Assembly: GCF_002149925.1 (NCBI RefSeq)
Contig: NZ_MSLT01000012.1
Coordinates: forward strand, 186,001-250,000
DNA length: 64,000 nt
Direction: 5' to 3'
Origin: Thioflexithrix psekupsensis
Lineage (GTDB): Bacteria > Pseudomonadota > Gammaproteobacteria > Beggiatoales > Beggiatoaceae
The position numbers were made by a program, and so were the translations under genes. This document shows positions 35,206-44,731 of this stretch, piece after piece. The notes beneath the pieces were generated by a model. That model saw only the letters and a program-made list of their open reading frames with translations. It had not been told where the DNA came from and did not search any database. How positions within the stretch are numbered: position 1 is the stretch's first letter; the number at the start of each line of letters is the position of its first letter.

Positions 35206-36243
35206 ATGTTGGGAATAAGACACATTCGTTTTGATTCAATGACCTATGTTTTGCATTATGTCAATGGGCAGATCAAACGAGAAGGACGAGGTTTAGCGTT
35301 TTTTTATTTTTCGCCTAATAGTTCTATTATGGCGATTCCAATGGGCAGTAATGATTTGCCGTTTATTTTTAGCGAACCCACTTTTGATTATCAAATGGTG
35401 AGTATACAAGGTCAAGTCAGTTATAAAATCGCTAATCCGAAATTATTAGCGGACGTTTTAGATTTTGTGGTGAACCATAAAGGAGAATATAAGAAAAACG
35501 ATATTGAAAACTTGAATCAACGCATTATTAACGAAGCCCAAACCTCTATTGCTTCGCTGATTCATGAGATGAAACTCAAGCAAGCCATTCGCTCGGCAAA
35601 AATAATTGAGGCGAAAATAATTGACGTATTGAAAGTGTCGCCACTCATTAAGATGCTGGGGATTGATATTTTAGGTGTGAACATTTTGGCGGTGAGTGCC
35701 ACGCCTGAAATGAGCCGCGCTTTAGAAACCGAAACGCGAGAGCAATTGCAACAAGAAGCTGACCATGCTATTTACGAACGCCGAAATTTTGCTGTGGAAC
35801 AAGAACGGAGAATTAAAGAATCCGAATTGAACACGGAAATTTTGGTCGAAGAAAAACTGAAACAGATTGCGGATAAAAAGATGCAATCCCAGTTTGAACA
35901 AGCCGAAAATGATCGCAAATTGAAAGAGATTGAATTGGCTGCTGAAATTGCCATTGAGAATCAACGCGCCCAATTGATCGAACAAAAAGCGGCAAATAAC
36001 CGCAAAGAAGCGGATAGCAAGAGCTACGTGAATGAGATGTTATTAAAACCTTATAAGGAGATGGATTGGAAAGTATTAATGGCGTTAAGTCGTGAGGGAT
36101 CGCCAGGGTTAAATATTGCGTTGGCATTTAGAGAATTAGCCGAACGTGCGGACACAATTGGGCAATTAAATATCACTCCCGATTTGTTGCAAAGTATTTT
36201 GCAACAAAACAATGAAGGATTCCATCGTGGGCATGGACACTAA
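35206..36243 (+). CDS. SPFH/band 7 domain protein
   Basis: A 345-residue protein. An SPFH-type domain occupies about residues 1-175 (YVNGQIKREGRGLAFFYF start, then RIINEAQTSIASLI), followed by a long charged coiled coil (about 175-275) and a short C-terminal domain. Unlike flotillins it has no clear transmembrane segment. SPFH proteins form large oligomers, often on membranes. The next gene, an NAD-kinase-like protein, overlaps its 3' end, so the two are translationally linked and probably act together. AGGAAG lies before the ATG. Confidence 0.8.
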   Translation: MLGIRHIRFDSMTYVLHYVNGQIKREGRGLAFFYFSPNSSIMAIPMGSNDLPFIFSEPTFDYQMVSIQGQVSYKIANPKLLADVLDFVVNHKGEYKKNDIENLNQRIINEAQTSIASLIHEMKLKQAIRSAKIIEAKIIDVLKVSPLIKMLGIDILGVNILAVSATPEMSRALETETREQLQQEADHAIYERRNFAVEQERRIKESELNTEILVEEKLKQIADKKMQSQFEQAENDRKLKEIELAAEIAIENQRAQLIEQKAANNRKEADSKSYVNEMLLKPYKEMDWKVLMALSREGSPGLNIALAFRELAERADTIGQLNITPDLLQSILQQNNEGFHRGHGH

Positions 36244-37201
36244 ATTTGATTACGCCATTATTGTTAAAAGTAAAACTCGGCTTGAGCTATTAATAGAGCG
36301 TTTTAATACCAAAGGACAAGCCAAGTTTTATATTGAGAATCTGGGCGGAGATTTTTCTGAATATGAACGCGAGCATGATACTTTTTATGAGGCGTTAAAC
36401 TGTGTGCAAAAGGATTTATCTACCGTTCTTAAAAATAAAATTATTGATAAAGCCTATTTGCCTTCGTTTATTTTTTCTGAAAAATACTTAATTGTGGTTG
36501 TGGGGCGTGATGGTTTGGTGGCTAATACGGCTAAATATTCTAAAAACTGCCCTATTATCGCTGTTAATCCCGATCCTGAAAATTATGATGGCGTACTCTT
36601 ACCTTTTGATGTAGAGACTTTCTCACTGATTACGTCAGATTTCGGATGGGATTTAATAGATTTTAAAACGGTACATTTTGCTAAAGTCACGTTGAATGAT
36701 GGACAGGAATTATTAGCTTTTAATGACTTATTTATCGGCATTAATTCCCACGCTTCGGCACGTTATGAAATTAACTTTGAGCATCAGATTGAAGTGCAAT
36801 CATCTAGCGGTATTATTGTCTCCACGGCGATTGGTGCAACGGGCTGGTTAAGTGCGGTTTTTAATATGGCTTATGGTGTTGTGGGTTCTTTGGAGGAAAA
36901 TTTACAAGCCAAACAACCACCACAATTAAGTGATAAACAATTGTTATTTGTGGTAAGAGAACCTTTTAAAAGTGTAAGCACGCAAAGCAATGTGGTGACG
37001 GGATTAATTGAAGAAGGGAGACATTTAATCATTAAATCTTTAATGCCTACCAATGGCATTATTTTTAGCGACGGTATTGAAAGCGATTTTTTAAAGTTTA
37101 ATAGTGGCGCTGTTGCGACAATTAGAATTTCTGAAGAAAAAGCGGTGTTGGTGGTGCTAGAAGACCTGCTTCCCGATATGCCAGAATGGGATGATTCGTA
37201 G
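36212..37201 (+). CDS. Divergent NAD-kinase-like protein paired with the SPFH protein
   Basis: A 329-residue protein (or 322 if starting at the ATG at 36233). The NAD/diacylglycerol kinase fold is visible: VVVGRDGLVANT at about residues 96-107 replaces the usual GGDGT, keeping the Asp. FNDLFIG replaces the NE-type motif, and SSGIIVSTAIGATGW matches the family GDGLIISTPTGSTAY strand. Missing glycine and changes around the site suggest altered substrate or a sensor role. It overlaps the SPFH gene by 11-32 bp. The last residues (MPEWDDS) lie in a decayed MITE, so the original C-terminus may be lost. Confidence 0.7.
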   Translation: MKDSIVGMDTKFDYAIIVKSKTRLELLIERFNTKGQAKFYIENLGGDFSEYEREHDTFYEALNCVQKDLSTVLKNKIIDKAYLPSFIFSEKYLIVVVGRDGLVANTAKYSKNCPIIAVNPDPENYDGVLLPFDVETFSLITSDFGWDLIDFKTVHFAKVTLNDGQELLAFNDLFIGINSHASARYEINFEHQIEVQSSSGIIVSTAIGATGWLSAVFNMAYGVVGSLEENLQAKQPPQLSDKQLLFVVREPFKSVSTQSNVVTGLIEEGRHLIIKSLMPTNGIIFSDGIESDFLKFNSGAVATIRISEEKAVLVVLEDLLPDMPEWDDS

Positions 37202-37346
37202 AACTTTTGTTTGAATCAGCATCTAAATCTCGTTTCCAGTGCTTGGAGGCTGTAAAAGAACCTATTATAAAAATAATAAGTTAACAAAAATCTGTTAATT
37301 CGGGTTCAGAAAAAAAGATATTTTTACAAATGACTTAATTTTGCTA
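37177..37346 (+). repeat. Decayed copy of the MITE-like family
   Basis: Left part (GATGATTCGTAGAAC, TTTGAATCAG) and right part (TCTGTTAATTC, AATGACTTAATTTTGCTA) align in order with the 191-bp element, with many changes. It begins inside the 3' end of the NAD-kinase-like gene and supplies its stop codon. Confidence 0.65.
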
Positions 37347-37432
37347 TATTCCGAAAGACCTGTTTATTATTCCAACGAAATACTCTATAATCCCTCTATC
37401 TCCTTGTTTATTACCCCTATCTTTGGAAATAC

Positions 37433-38449
37433 ATGCGATCCGCGCCATTGCCCCAGAAAATAACGGCCACGGCCACTGTCAGTCATGATTTTGAATTAGA
37501 ACCGCTTGATAATCAGCGACTTGCCAACTTGTGTGGACAATTTAACCAACACTTAAAACAAATCGAAACCCGCTTTCGTGTCACTATTCACCACCGCGGC
37601 CACCAGTTTCGCGTGATGGGAGAAAACACAGGCGTGCAAGAAGCCAGTCAAGTGATACAAAATTTGTACCATGCCACCTCGCATGAACAACTAGACCCCC
37701 AACGAATTCACCTTTTTTCCCAAGCTGCTGATGTAGAAATGATGCAACTCACCTCTGCTTTGCCTGTTGAAGGCGCGGATGTCGTTATTCGCACTCGTCA
37801 TGGTGTCGTGCGCGGTCGCAGCTTGAACCAACGCTGCTATCTCAATAATATTGCTCGCCATGATATTAATTTTGGCATCGGCCCCGCAGGAACAGGCAAA
37901 ACGTATTTAGCCGTCGCCAGTGCCGTCGAAGCCTTAGAAGAAGAACGTGTACGCCGTTTAATTTTGGTGCGCCCTGCCGTTGAGGCGGGTGAAAAATTAG
38001 GCTTTTTACCGGGCGATTTAGCGCAAAAAGTTGACCCTTATTTACGGCCGCTTTACGATGCGTTATATGAAATGTTGGGTTTTGAGAAAGTCAATAAATT
38101 AATTGAACGCAGCGTGATAGAAATTGCGCCATTAGCCTATATGCGGGGTCGAACATTAAACGATTCTTTTATTATTATGGATGAAGCACAAAACACCACG
38201 GTAGAACAAATGAAAATGTTTTTAACCCGTATTGGATTTGGTTCTACGGCTGTGATTACGGGAGATGTGACCCAAATCGACTTGCCGCGTAGCACTCCAT
38301 CAGGGCTTAAACATATTCTGAATATCTTACAAGAAGTACAAGGGATCAGTTTTACCTTTTTCGATTCTAAAGATGTGGTGAGACATCCGCTGGTTGCACG
38401 TATTATTGAAGCCTACCAAGCCGCTGAAGACGCGGCCGATCTGTCTTGA
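37433..38449 (+). CDS. ybeZ: PhoH-like ATPase YbeZ
   Basis: A 338-residue protein with an N-terminal KH-like RNA-binding part and a PhoH ATPase domain: Walker A GPAGTGKTYLA, RPAVEAGEKLGFLPGD and Walker B FIIMDEAQNTT. YbeZ partners YbeY in rRNA maturation and quality control. The ybeY ATG follows after 3 bp, then corC, the standard ybeZ-ybeY-ybeX order. Confidence 0.93.
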   Translation: MRSAPLPQKITATATVSHDFELEPLDNQRLANLCGQFNQHLKQIETRFRVTIHHRGHQFRVMGENTGVQEASQVIQNLYHATSHEQLDPQRIHLFSQAADVEMMQLTSALPVEGADVVIRTRHGVVRGRSLNQRCYLNNIARHDINFGIGPAGTGKTYLAVASAVEALEEERVRRLILVRPAVEAGEKLGFLPGDLAQKVDPYLRPLYDALYEMLGFEKVNKLIERSVIEIAPLAYMRGRTLNDSFIIMDEAQNTTVEQMKMFLTRIGFGSTAVITGDVTQIDLPRSTPSGLKHILNILQEVQGISFTFFDSKDVVRHPLVARIIEAYQAAEDAADLS

Positions 38450-38452
38450 CAC

Positions 38453-38920
38453 ATGATGAGCCGACAAGTCCCCCTTCAACTTGATGTGCAGTACGAAAGT
38501 AAAGCCAATGAATTACCAAGTCGTCGCCAATTGCAACAATGGGTGCTGGCTACTTTACATGCGGTAGGACATGTTCAGCCGACAGAATTAAGTCTGCGCA
38601 TTGTGGATCGCGCTGAAGGCGCACGCCTAAATCAAACGTGGCGACAAAAAACAGGCGCAACCAATGTGTTATCGTTTCCATTTGAAAATCCGCCCGGCCT
38701 CAATTTACCACTACTCGGTGATATTGTGATTTGTGCGCCGGTGGTGGCGGAAGAAGCTGAAACACAAAAAAAACCGATCACAGCCCATTGGGCGCATTTA
38801 GTGATTCATGGTGTTTTACATTTATTAGGTTTCGATCATACAACTGAAGCCGAAGCCCAAGACATGGAACGCCTAGAGATTGACATTTTAACGACCCTCC
38901 ACTACCCCAACCCGTACTAA
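38453..38920 (+). CDS. ybeY: Endoribonuclease YbeY
   Basis: A 155-residue metalloprotein for 16S rRNA 3'-end processing and ribosome quality control. The zinc-binding motif HGVLHLLGFDH is intact, and the TNVLSFPFE strand is typical. Between ybeZ and corC in one operon. Two adjacent Met codons start the frame. Confidence 0.95.
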   Translation: MMSRQVPLQLDVQYESKANELPSRRQLQQWVLATLHAVGHVQPTELSLRIVDRAEGARLNQTWRQKTGATNVLSFPFENPPGLNLPLLGDIVICAPVVAEEAETQKKPITAHWAHLVIHGVLHLLGFDHTTEAEAQDMERLEIDILTTLHYPNPY

Positions 38921-38930
38921 TACGACTACA

Positions 38931-39761
38931 ATGAATCCTCCGTCCTCGGCTTTATCTTGGTTTGAACGCATTTTGCAGGTCATTAAGCGCGACCCTTTGG
39001 ATAGAGAAGGTATCTTAAATTTGTTGCGTGATGCCCAACAACGCGGTTTATTTACGCCTGATACGTTAGGCATGATTGAAGGTGCATTACAAGTATCCGA
39101 AATGCACGTCAGAGACATCATGATTCCGCGGGCGCAAATGGTGACTTTAGAACTGTCCGCTCCCACCGATAAACTCATCCAAACCATTGTTGAATCAGGA
39201 CATTCTCGTTTTCCCGTCATTGGAGACAGTCGAGATGATGTACAAGGTATTTTTTTGGCGAAAGACTTATTGGATTACTATGCCAATGGTACTGTAGAGC
39301 ATTTTAATATGCGTGAAGCGATGCGCCCCGCGATTTTTATTCCAGAAAGCAAGCGGTTAAATGTGTTACTCCGAGATTTTCGCAGCAGTCGTAATCACAT
39401 TGCCATTGTGGTAGATGAATACGGTGGCGTGGCAGGATTGGTGACGATTGAAGATGTGATTGAACAAATTGTGGGCGATATTGATGATGAACACGATTTT
39501 GACGATCAAATTTTCATTAAACAACGCGGCGATAATTTATATTCGGTGTTGGCTTTAACGCCGATTGAAGAGTTTAATGAATTCTTTAAAACTGATTTTA
39601 GTGATGAAGAATTTGACACGGTAGGCGGATTAATTTTACAGGCTTTTGGCCACATGCCAAAACGCGGAGAAAGTTTGCAATTGGCAGGCTTTTATTTTGA
39701 AGTGATACGTTCTAATAGCCGCCGCATTCATTTATTGCGGGTTAAGCCTTTACAAGAATAA
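38931..39761 (+). CDS. ybeX: CorC/YbeX CBS-domain protein
   Basis: A 276-residue soluble protein with two CBS domains ([11 protein letters not shown] and the later [13 protein letters not shown]) and a C-terminal CorC_HlyC domain. Family members affect magnesium/cobalt efflux and ribosome-related homeostasis. Ends the ybeZYX operon; lnt, its usual follower, is absent. It overlaps the end of the converging cyclo-ligase gene by 12 bp. Confidence 0.92.
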   Translation: MNPPSSALSWFERILQVIKRDPLDREGILNLLRDAQQRGLFTPDTLGMIEGALQVSEMHVRDIMIPRAQMVTLELSAPTDKLIQTIVESGHSRFPVIGDSRDDVQGIFLAKDLLDYYANGTVEHFNMREAMRPAIFIPESKRLNVLLRDFRSSRNHIAIVVDEYGGVAGLVTIEDVIEQIVGDIDDEHDFDDQIFIKQRGDNLYSVLALTPIEEFNEFFKTDFSDEEFDTVGGLILQAFGHMPKRGESLQLAGFYFEVIRSNSRRIHLLRVKPLQE

Positions 39762-40346
39762 TGAATCAGTAAATGTCCAGATAAAATCCCCATCTAATAC
39801 CCGATTTAAACGCACGTCGAATAAATGACGATCTGCAATTTTAATAATCGGGGGAAATAAAGACAAGCCCACCTTTTTCGTGTCGGGGCGACAAGTGCTT
39901 AAAAAACGGTCATAAAATCCCTGCCCATACCCCACACGAAACCCTTCTTGATCAAAACACAATAACGGCACAATTACCCAATCTATTGCTTGACTATCAG
40001 CCACTTTTGCCGCAATAGGTTCAGGAATGCCATATTGATTTTCTACCAATACCGTGTCCGTTTCTAAATAATAATGCGTTAAGGTTTTATGAGTAAAATC
40101 GCTGCGCGAAATCATGAGACGAATAGAGGGATAATGCAAACGCAATTGTTCCACTAAATACCACGTATTAATTTCATTTTTTGCCTTAATGGGTAAAAAT
40201 AAATGCACGGTATCTTCGGCGCGTAAATCGGGTAAATGGACAAATTGAAAAGCGATTTTTTCGCTTTTATGTTGGATTTCCTGTGGTGTTAATGCAGCGC
40301 GTAATTGGGAATAATGGCGACGCAGAGAAAATTTATCATTTTCCAT
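39750..40346 (-). CDS. ygfA: 5-formyltetrahydrofolate cyclo-ligase
   Basis: A 198-residue enzyme that makes 5,10-methenyl-THF from 5-formyl-THF with ATP. The N-terminal LRRHYSQLRAALT and the C-terminal nucleotide motif FRVGYGQGFYDRFL are typical. The ATG at 40346 is chosen because it gives the family N-terminus; it overlaps the sterol desaturase stop by 11 bp. No 6S RNA is visible next to it, unlike in enterobacteria. Confidence 0.9.
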   Translation of the reverse strand: MENDKFSLRRHYSQLRAALTPQEIQHKSEKIAFQFVHLPDLRAEDTVHLFLPIKAKNEINTWYLVEQLRLHYPSIRLMISRSDFTHKTLTHYYLETDTVLVENQYGIPEPIAAKVADSQAIDWVIVPLLCFDQEGFRVGYGQGFYDRFLSTCRPDTKKVGLSLFPPIIKIADRHLFDVRLNRVLDGDFIWTFTDSLFL

Positions 40347-41190
40347 TAGAATGATTGGAATGATCGCGGTTATCAGAAGAATAAGACAAGAAAGGAATTT
40401 GTAATAAATGATGCAAATAAAGATAATGCGGCTCTCGAAATTCCAGCAAACCAATTTGCATTTTCTCGTGTCCTAAAGCGGGCTGCGCCTGATACGTGCC
40501 AAACCAACGATCCCAACACGATAAATTAAAACCAAAATTACTGTCCGTTTCTCGATTAATGACCGAATGATGTACGCGGTGCATGTCGGGCGTAACCACG
40601 AATAAACGCATCCATTTATCCCAAGTGGCATTTAAACGAATATTGGCATGATTAAACATGGCCATTAAATTTAAAATCATTTCAAAAATAAACACTGCTA
40701 ATGCAGGCGCACCTAAAATAAGAATAGCCGCGAATTTAATCCCCATTGATAATAAAATTTCAATCGGATGAAAACGTGCGCCCGTCGTGACATCAATATC
40801 CACATCGGCATGGTGCATTCGGTGCAGTCGCCATAATAACGGCACGTGATGAAATAAAACATGCTGCCCATAAATCACCATATCTAACATAATCACGGCA
40901 ATAATGACCGCGATAATTTCAGGGATAGGGATCATATTAAACAATCCCCAATGCTGTTGTTCTATCCACAACGCAAATCCCACCGCCGCCATGGGGAATA
41001 ATAAACGCAGTAATAAGGTGTTAAAAATAACTAAGGCAAAATTATTAAACCAACGGGTTAATTTAGAAGCGATTAAAACTCGTTTTGGTGCGATAATTTC
41101 CCAGCTTGCCATGAGTAACAATACGCTAAAGAAACCTGATAATCGAATAATCGCTTCATGACGAATAATCCAATCGCTAAATTCCGTCAT
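40336..41190 (-). CDS. Sterol desaturase / fatty acid hydroxylase superfamily membrane protein
   Basis: A 284-residue membrane enzyme with four to five helices and the di-iron histidine clusters HHVPLLWRLHRMHH and MHRVHHSV, plus HANIR. The superfamily hydroxylates or desaturates lipids, sterols or carotenoids; the substrate here cannot be told. fur ends 2 bp upstream, and the cyclo-ligase gene overlaps downstream. Confidence 0.87.
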   Translation of the reverse strand: MTEFSDWIIRHEAIIRLSGFFSVLLLMASWEIIAPKRVLIASKLTRWFNNFALVIFNTLLLRLLFPMAAVGFALWIEQQHWGLFNMIPIPEIIAVIIAVIMLDMVIYGQHVLFHHVPLLWRLHRMHHADVDIDVTTGARFHPIEILLSMGIKFAAILILGAPALAVFIFEMILNLMAMFNHANIRLNATWDKWMRLFVVTPDMHRVHHSVINRETDSNFGFNLSCWDRWFGTYQAQPALGHEKMQIGLLEFREPHYLYLHHLLQIPFLSYSSDNRDHSNHSNGK

Positions 41191-41192
41191 TT

Positions 41193-41627
41193 TCAGTTAT
41201 TTTGATCATAAAAAGGGCAAGTATTAGGGTCTTGACAACTGCCGTAAATATAAAGACAATGATCCTTAATGCGGAAGCCTTTTTTCTTGGCAATGGATTC
41301 TTGACGTTGTTCAATCACCTCGTCGGTAAATTCTTCAATATGTCCGCAAACGACGCACACAATATGATCGTGATGTTTACCTTCATTCAGTTCAAAAACG
41401 GACAATCCGCCCTCAAAATGATGACGAATGACCAAACCCGCCGTTTCAAACTGCGTCAACACGCGATATACCGTTGCCAAGCCGACATCATCGCCCGAAT
41501 CCAACAAGGCTTTATAGACATCTTCCGCGCTCAAATGCCGTTGCTGACTGCGCTCTAACAACTCAAGCACCCGCACCCGTGGCAGTGTTGCTTTTAATCC
41601 TGCTTTTTTAAGGTCGTGACTTTCCAT
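41193..41627 (-). CDS. fur: Ferric uptake regulator Fur
   Basis: A 144-residue Fur family regulator: winged helix (AGLKATLPRVRVLELLE), the metal site HHFEGGLSVFELNEGKHHDH in the middle, and CVVCGHIEEF plus a second Cys pair near the C-terminus. The ATG at 41627 follows GGAGATTTTG, so the six extra codons in front are left out. It is divergent from bamE, a common arrangement in gammaproteobacteria. Confidence 0.93.
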   Translation of the reverse strand: MESHDLKKAGLKATLPRVRVLELLERSQQRHLSAEDVYKALLDSGDDVGLATVYRVLTQFETAGLVIRHHFEGGLSVFELNEGKHHDHIVCVVCGHIEEFTDEVIEQRQESIAKKKGFRIKDHCLYIYGSCQDPNTCPFYDQNN

Positions 41628-41716
41628 CAAAATCTCCATAGTCAACCAAATTGTGTATTTTAACGCGCAATCGGCTATGATAGTGAGGTTATTATTATTG
41701 GGGTTTAGAAATCATA

Positions 41717-42088
41717 ATGCAAAAATTTTTCACCATCACCGCATTATTAAGTTTGTTATTATCAGGCTGTGCGGTGTACAAAATCGATATTCAACAAGGT
41801 AACGTGATCACACAAGCCCAATTGGATCAATTAACCGCTGGAATGCCCGCACAAAGAGTGCGTTTTATTATGGGAACGCCTTTATTAATTGACGTGTTTA
41901 ATGAAAACCGTTGGGATTATTTATATCGCTTTAAAGCGGGACATAAAAATGATGAACAACATCGCATTAGTTTATTTTTTGATGAAAACCAATTATTGAG
42001 TCATATTAGTGGCGATATTGCCGTTGAAATTCGAGATCGCCCCCAACCCAATACTGAACCCAAAGATGATCGCTTACCGATTTTATAA
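41717..42088 (+). CDS. bamE: Outer membrane assembly lipoprotein BamE
   Basis: A 123-residue SmpA/OmlA lipoprotein with lipobox LLSGC (Cys at about residue 18) and the BamE core (KIDIQQGNVI, then LDQLTAGMPAQRVRFIMGTPL). It belongs to the BAM complex that inserts outer membrane proteins. Divergent from fur. Confidence 0.93.
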   Translation: MQKFFTITALLSLLLSGCAVYKIDIQQGNVITQAQLDQLTAGMPAQRVRFIMGTPLLIDVFNENRWDYLYRFKAGHKNDEQHRISLFFDENQLLSHISGDIAVEIRDRPQPNTEPKDDRLPIL

Positions 42089-42133
42089 TGGGGTGATTAT
42101 TTTGCCATTTTATTTGCCCAAAGTACCATCGAA

Positions 42134-42631
42134 ATGCGCCAACAAGAACCCTGTGAACGTGTCAGTGAATTAGTGCGTTGTTTTCAACACATTTATCAAA
42201 CCCGAATGCAAGATATGCCTATGGTGAATCCTGCTTTATCTGTTGATGTGATAGGTTTTCGCACGTGGCAACAACGCTGTGTGGGTATTTTAATTACCCC
42301 GTGGTTTATGAATTTAATCGTGTTATTTGAACAGCCTACGGAAAAGGTTTCATTGCCTCATGCGGATGAAAAATATCATTATCAATTTCCATCGGGGCAT
42401 TATGAATTTTTAGTCTGTCATGAAGAATCGTTGGGATTATATCACAGTTGCTCCTTGTTTTCACCTATGTTTGACTTTAATAGTCAAGAATTGGCACAGC
42501 AAACCGCACAACATATTTTAACTTTATTGTGGCAAGCTCCAGAAAAGCAAATTAAACCTAAAGATAATGAGAAAAAAACCTTATCTCGTCGTGAATTATT
42601 ACGCGGTAAGTTTTCTGCGGGTTCTTCTTAA
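42134..42631 (+). CDS. HybE-family [NiFe] hydrogenase assembly chaperone
   Basis: A 165-residue protein with the HybE/HupJ pattern (NPALSVDVIGFR, ITPWFMNLIVL, FPSGHYEFLV). HybE-type chaperones keep immature hydrogenase subunits from early export. The C-terminus ends with LSRRELLRGKF, which looks like a twin-arginine motif at an unusual place. It lies 32 kb from the hydrogenase genes. It follows bamE by 45 bp and precedes the NUDIX gene. Confidence 0.8.
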   Translation: MRQQEPCERVSELVRCFQHIYQTRMQDMPMVNPALSVDVIGFRTWQQRCVGILITPWFMNLIVLFEQPTEKVSLPHADEKYHYQFPSGHYEFLVCHEESLGLYHSCSLFSPMFDFNSQELAQQTAQHILTLLWQAPEKQIKPKDNEKKTLSRRELLRGKFSAGSS

Positions 42632-42661
42632 TTTAACCTTTAATTCATAGGCTAATTTCTG

Positions 42662-43270
42662 ATGTCTGAACAAGATTATTCTATTATAGAAAAACAACTG
42701 GCTTACGATGGTTATTTTAAAATACTGCGTTATCGCGTGCGTTATCGTTGTTTTGCGGGCGATTGGCACGATAATGTGGTGCGAGAGGTGTTTGAACGCG
42801 GTCATGCCGTGGCGGTTTTGCCTTATGATCCGCAGACGGATCAGGTGATTTTAATTGAACAATTTCGCATTGCGCCCGCCGCGGTGAATGAATATCCGTG
42901 GTTAATGGAAATTGTCGCAGGAATTATTGAAACAGGCGAGAAAATCGAATCGGTGGCTTATCGAGAAATGCAAGAAGAAATAGGCTGTGAAACTTTGGAA
43001 TTAATTCCTATGTATCAAGCCTTTGTCAGTCCCGGTGGCACGACAGAAACAGTGGCTTTATTTTGCGGGCGAATTCAAGCGAATTGTTTTAGCCCATTGC
43101 ACGGCAAAGCTGAGGAACAAGAAGACATTCGCGCCCATTTAATTTCGCGCACCACCGCATTATCTTGGTTAGCAGAAGGCAAAATTCGTTCATTATCGGC
43201 CATTACTGCATTACAATGGTTGGCTTTACATTATGCGCAAGTACAAGAACAATGGGGTGATGGGAAATAG
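42662..43270 (+). CDS. nudF: ADP-ribose pyrophosphatase (NUDIX)
   Basis: A 202-residue NUDIX hydrolase. The NUDIX box is GIIETGEKIESVAYREMQEE plus IG, complete. The N-terminal ADP-ribose part (GHAVAVLPYDPQTDQVILIEQ) fits NudF. It hydrolyses ADP-ribose to AMP and ribose 5-phosphate. Converges with the mechanosensitive channel gene. Confidence 0.9.
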   Translation: MSEQDYSIIEKQLAYDGYFKILRYRVRYRCFAGDWHDNVVREVFERGHAVAVLPYDPQTDQVILIEQFRIAPAAVNEYPWLMEIVAGIIETGEKIESVAYREMQEEIGCETLELIPMYQAFVSPGGTTETVALFCGRIQANCFSPLHGKAEEQEDIRAHLISRTTALSWLAEGKIRSLSAITALQWLALHYAQVQEQWGDGK

Positions 43271-43278
43271 GGGGAAAA

Positions 43279-44724
43279 TTAAATACTGAGGTGACGTTTT
43301 AGATTTCTCAATATTTCTGCGGCAACATCCGCTTCTTGCATTTGCCATTGTGACTTTTCTGCGACTCCTTTGCGAACAACCAATTGAGTCACATTATGTA
43401 TAATAATATCAATCAGTTTGGGGCATTGTGCCAATATTTTTTCTAATAATTGATAATTTATTTCTAGTAATAAACAAATCGTTTTGCTGGAGACAGTGGC
43501 TTCGTAAACATCATTCATCAACATCGCTGTCCCACCAATCATACTGCCGGGCGAGAGAAGCTGAAGTTGTCGGGATTTTGTACCTATAGTATGACGTGAT
43601 TCCGCGGTTAATAACCCTTCTAATACCAAAAAAATAACTTCTGCTATTTCACCCCGTTGGGTCACGGTTTGGTTCGCTTCAACCACTTTTAAACGCGCAT
43701 AAGTGGCTATCCAACGGGCATCTGATTCCTCTACACCATGAAATAATTCGGTCATGGTAATCAGTATTGTTAAATGAGCAATATCAGGTAATGCGTGTTG
43801 TGCGGGTCTTACGCCTGCAAAACTTAAATGTTTAAGCACATGCTGTTGAATCATATTTCGAGTGCGCGCCCGCTTTTCAAAAGGCGTATGTACATAAATA
43901 TTGTATTTGACTGAACGTGGAACATGAATAATTTCAGTGACGGAAATAATGGGTTCTATCACTGGAGTATCCGGAAAAACGACACTCAAGGCTTCAATGG
44001 ATGCGGCTTTTAGAATACGAATAGCACGCTCAACCGGCACTTTGCCATCCAAAATAATAGGAATTGAAGTGGCTAATTGGGGATTGGGGCTTGAAAAATT
44101 GGTAATGACGGCTGCTGATACGGAACGATTAGGGATAATAACAGTATTATTATTAGTATCAAGAATTTGCATTGTTCGCCAACTGATTTCTACAATTCTT
44201 CCTTCAATGGTTTGATCCCCAATTTTATGTAATTGAACGTCATCGCCTAATTTGACAATACGATCTAAATTCAGAGCTAATCCTGCAAAAATATCGAGAA
44301 TTAAGTTTTGTAACGCTAAACCAACAACAATACCCATTGCCCCAGAAGCGGCAAGAACTACAGTTAAATCTTGTTTAAAGACAATCCCAACAATCGCAGT
44401 AAAAGCAAGCAGATAAACCAAGAAAGCCGCTAATTGGTTCAATAGACGCGGCGGTTGTGAACCAATAGCGGAGGCAATAAGCCAATCTAAGAAAATATAT
44501 TGAACCACACGCCTAACAAATACCGCAAGCGCAAGGAATGTGCTAATTCCCAGTAAATAGCCCAACACAAGGTGAGCCATACCAATACCCGCTAAACCAA
44601 TGGCTTGGTAGGCTTCTCCGCCATAAAAAATAAGACTGCCAAATAAAGCAACAAGTATCAGTGGAAAAAAAAGTTCTTTAAAGACTTTCTTATTTTTTGG
44701 CAGAGAATTTTCCATATATATCAA
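43279..44724 (-). CDS. MscS-family channel with C-terminal cyclic-nucleotide-binding-like domain
   Basis: A 481-residue protein: four hydrophobic segments, the MscS pore/beta domain (ASGAMGIVVGLALQNLILDIFAG, then RIVEISWRTMQI) and from about residue 350 a cNMP-binding fold (IAEVIFLVLEGLLTAES). It resembles ligand-modulated MscS-like channels (bCNG type). It starts 7 bp after the MCP stop, in one operon with the receptor and CheW-like genes. Confidence 0.85.
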   Translation of the reverse strand: MIYMENSLPKNKKVFKELFFPLILVALFGSLIFYGGEAYQAIGLAGIGMAHLVLGYLLGISTFLALAVFVRRVVQYIFLDWLIASAIGSQPPRLLNQLAAFLVYLLAFTAIVGIVFKQDLTVVLAASGAMGIVVGLALQNLILDIFAGLALNLDRIVKLGDDVQLHKIGDQTIEGRIVEISWRTMQILDTNNNTVIIPNRSVSAAVITNFSSPNPQLATSIPIILDGKVPVERAIRILKAASIEALSVVFPDTPVIEPIISVTEIIHVPRSVKYNIYVHTPFEKRARTRNMIQQHVLKHLSFAGVRPAQHALPDIAHLTILITMTELFHGVEESDARWIATYARLKVVEANQTVTQRGEIAEVIFLVLEGLLTAESRHTIGTKSRQLQLLSPGSMIGGTAMLMNDVYEATVSSKTICLLLEINYQLLEKILAQCPKLIDIIIHNVTQLVVRKGVAEKSQWQMQEADVAAEILRNLKRHLSI

Positions 44725-44731
44725 TCTATTG

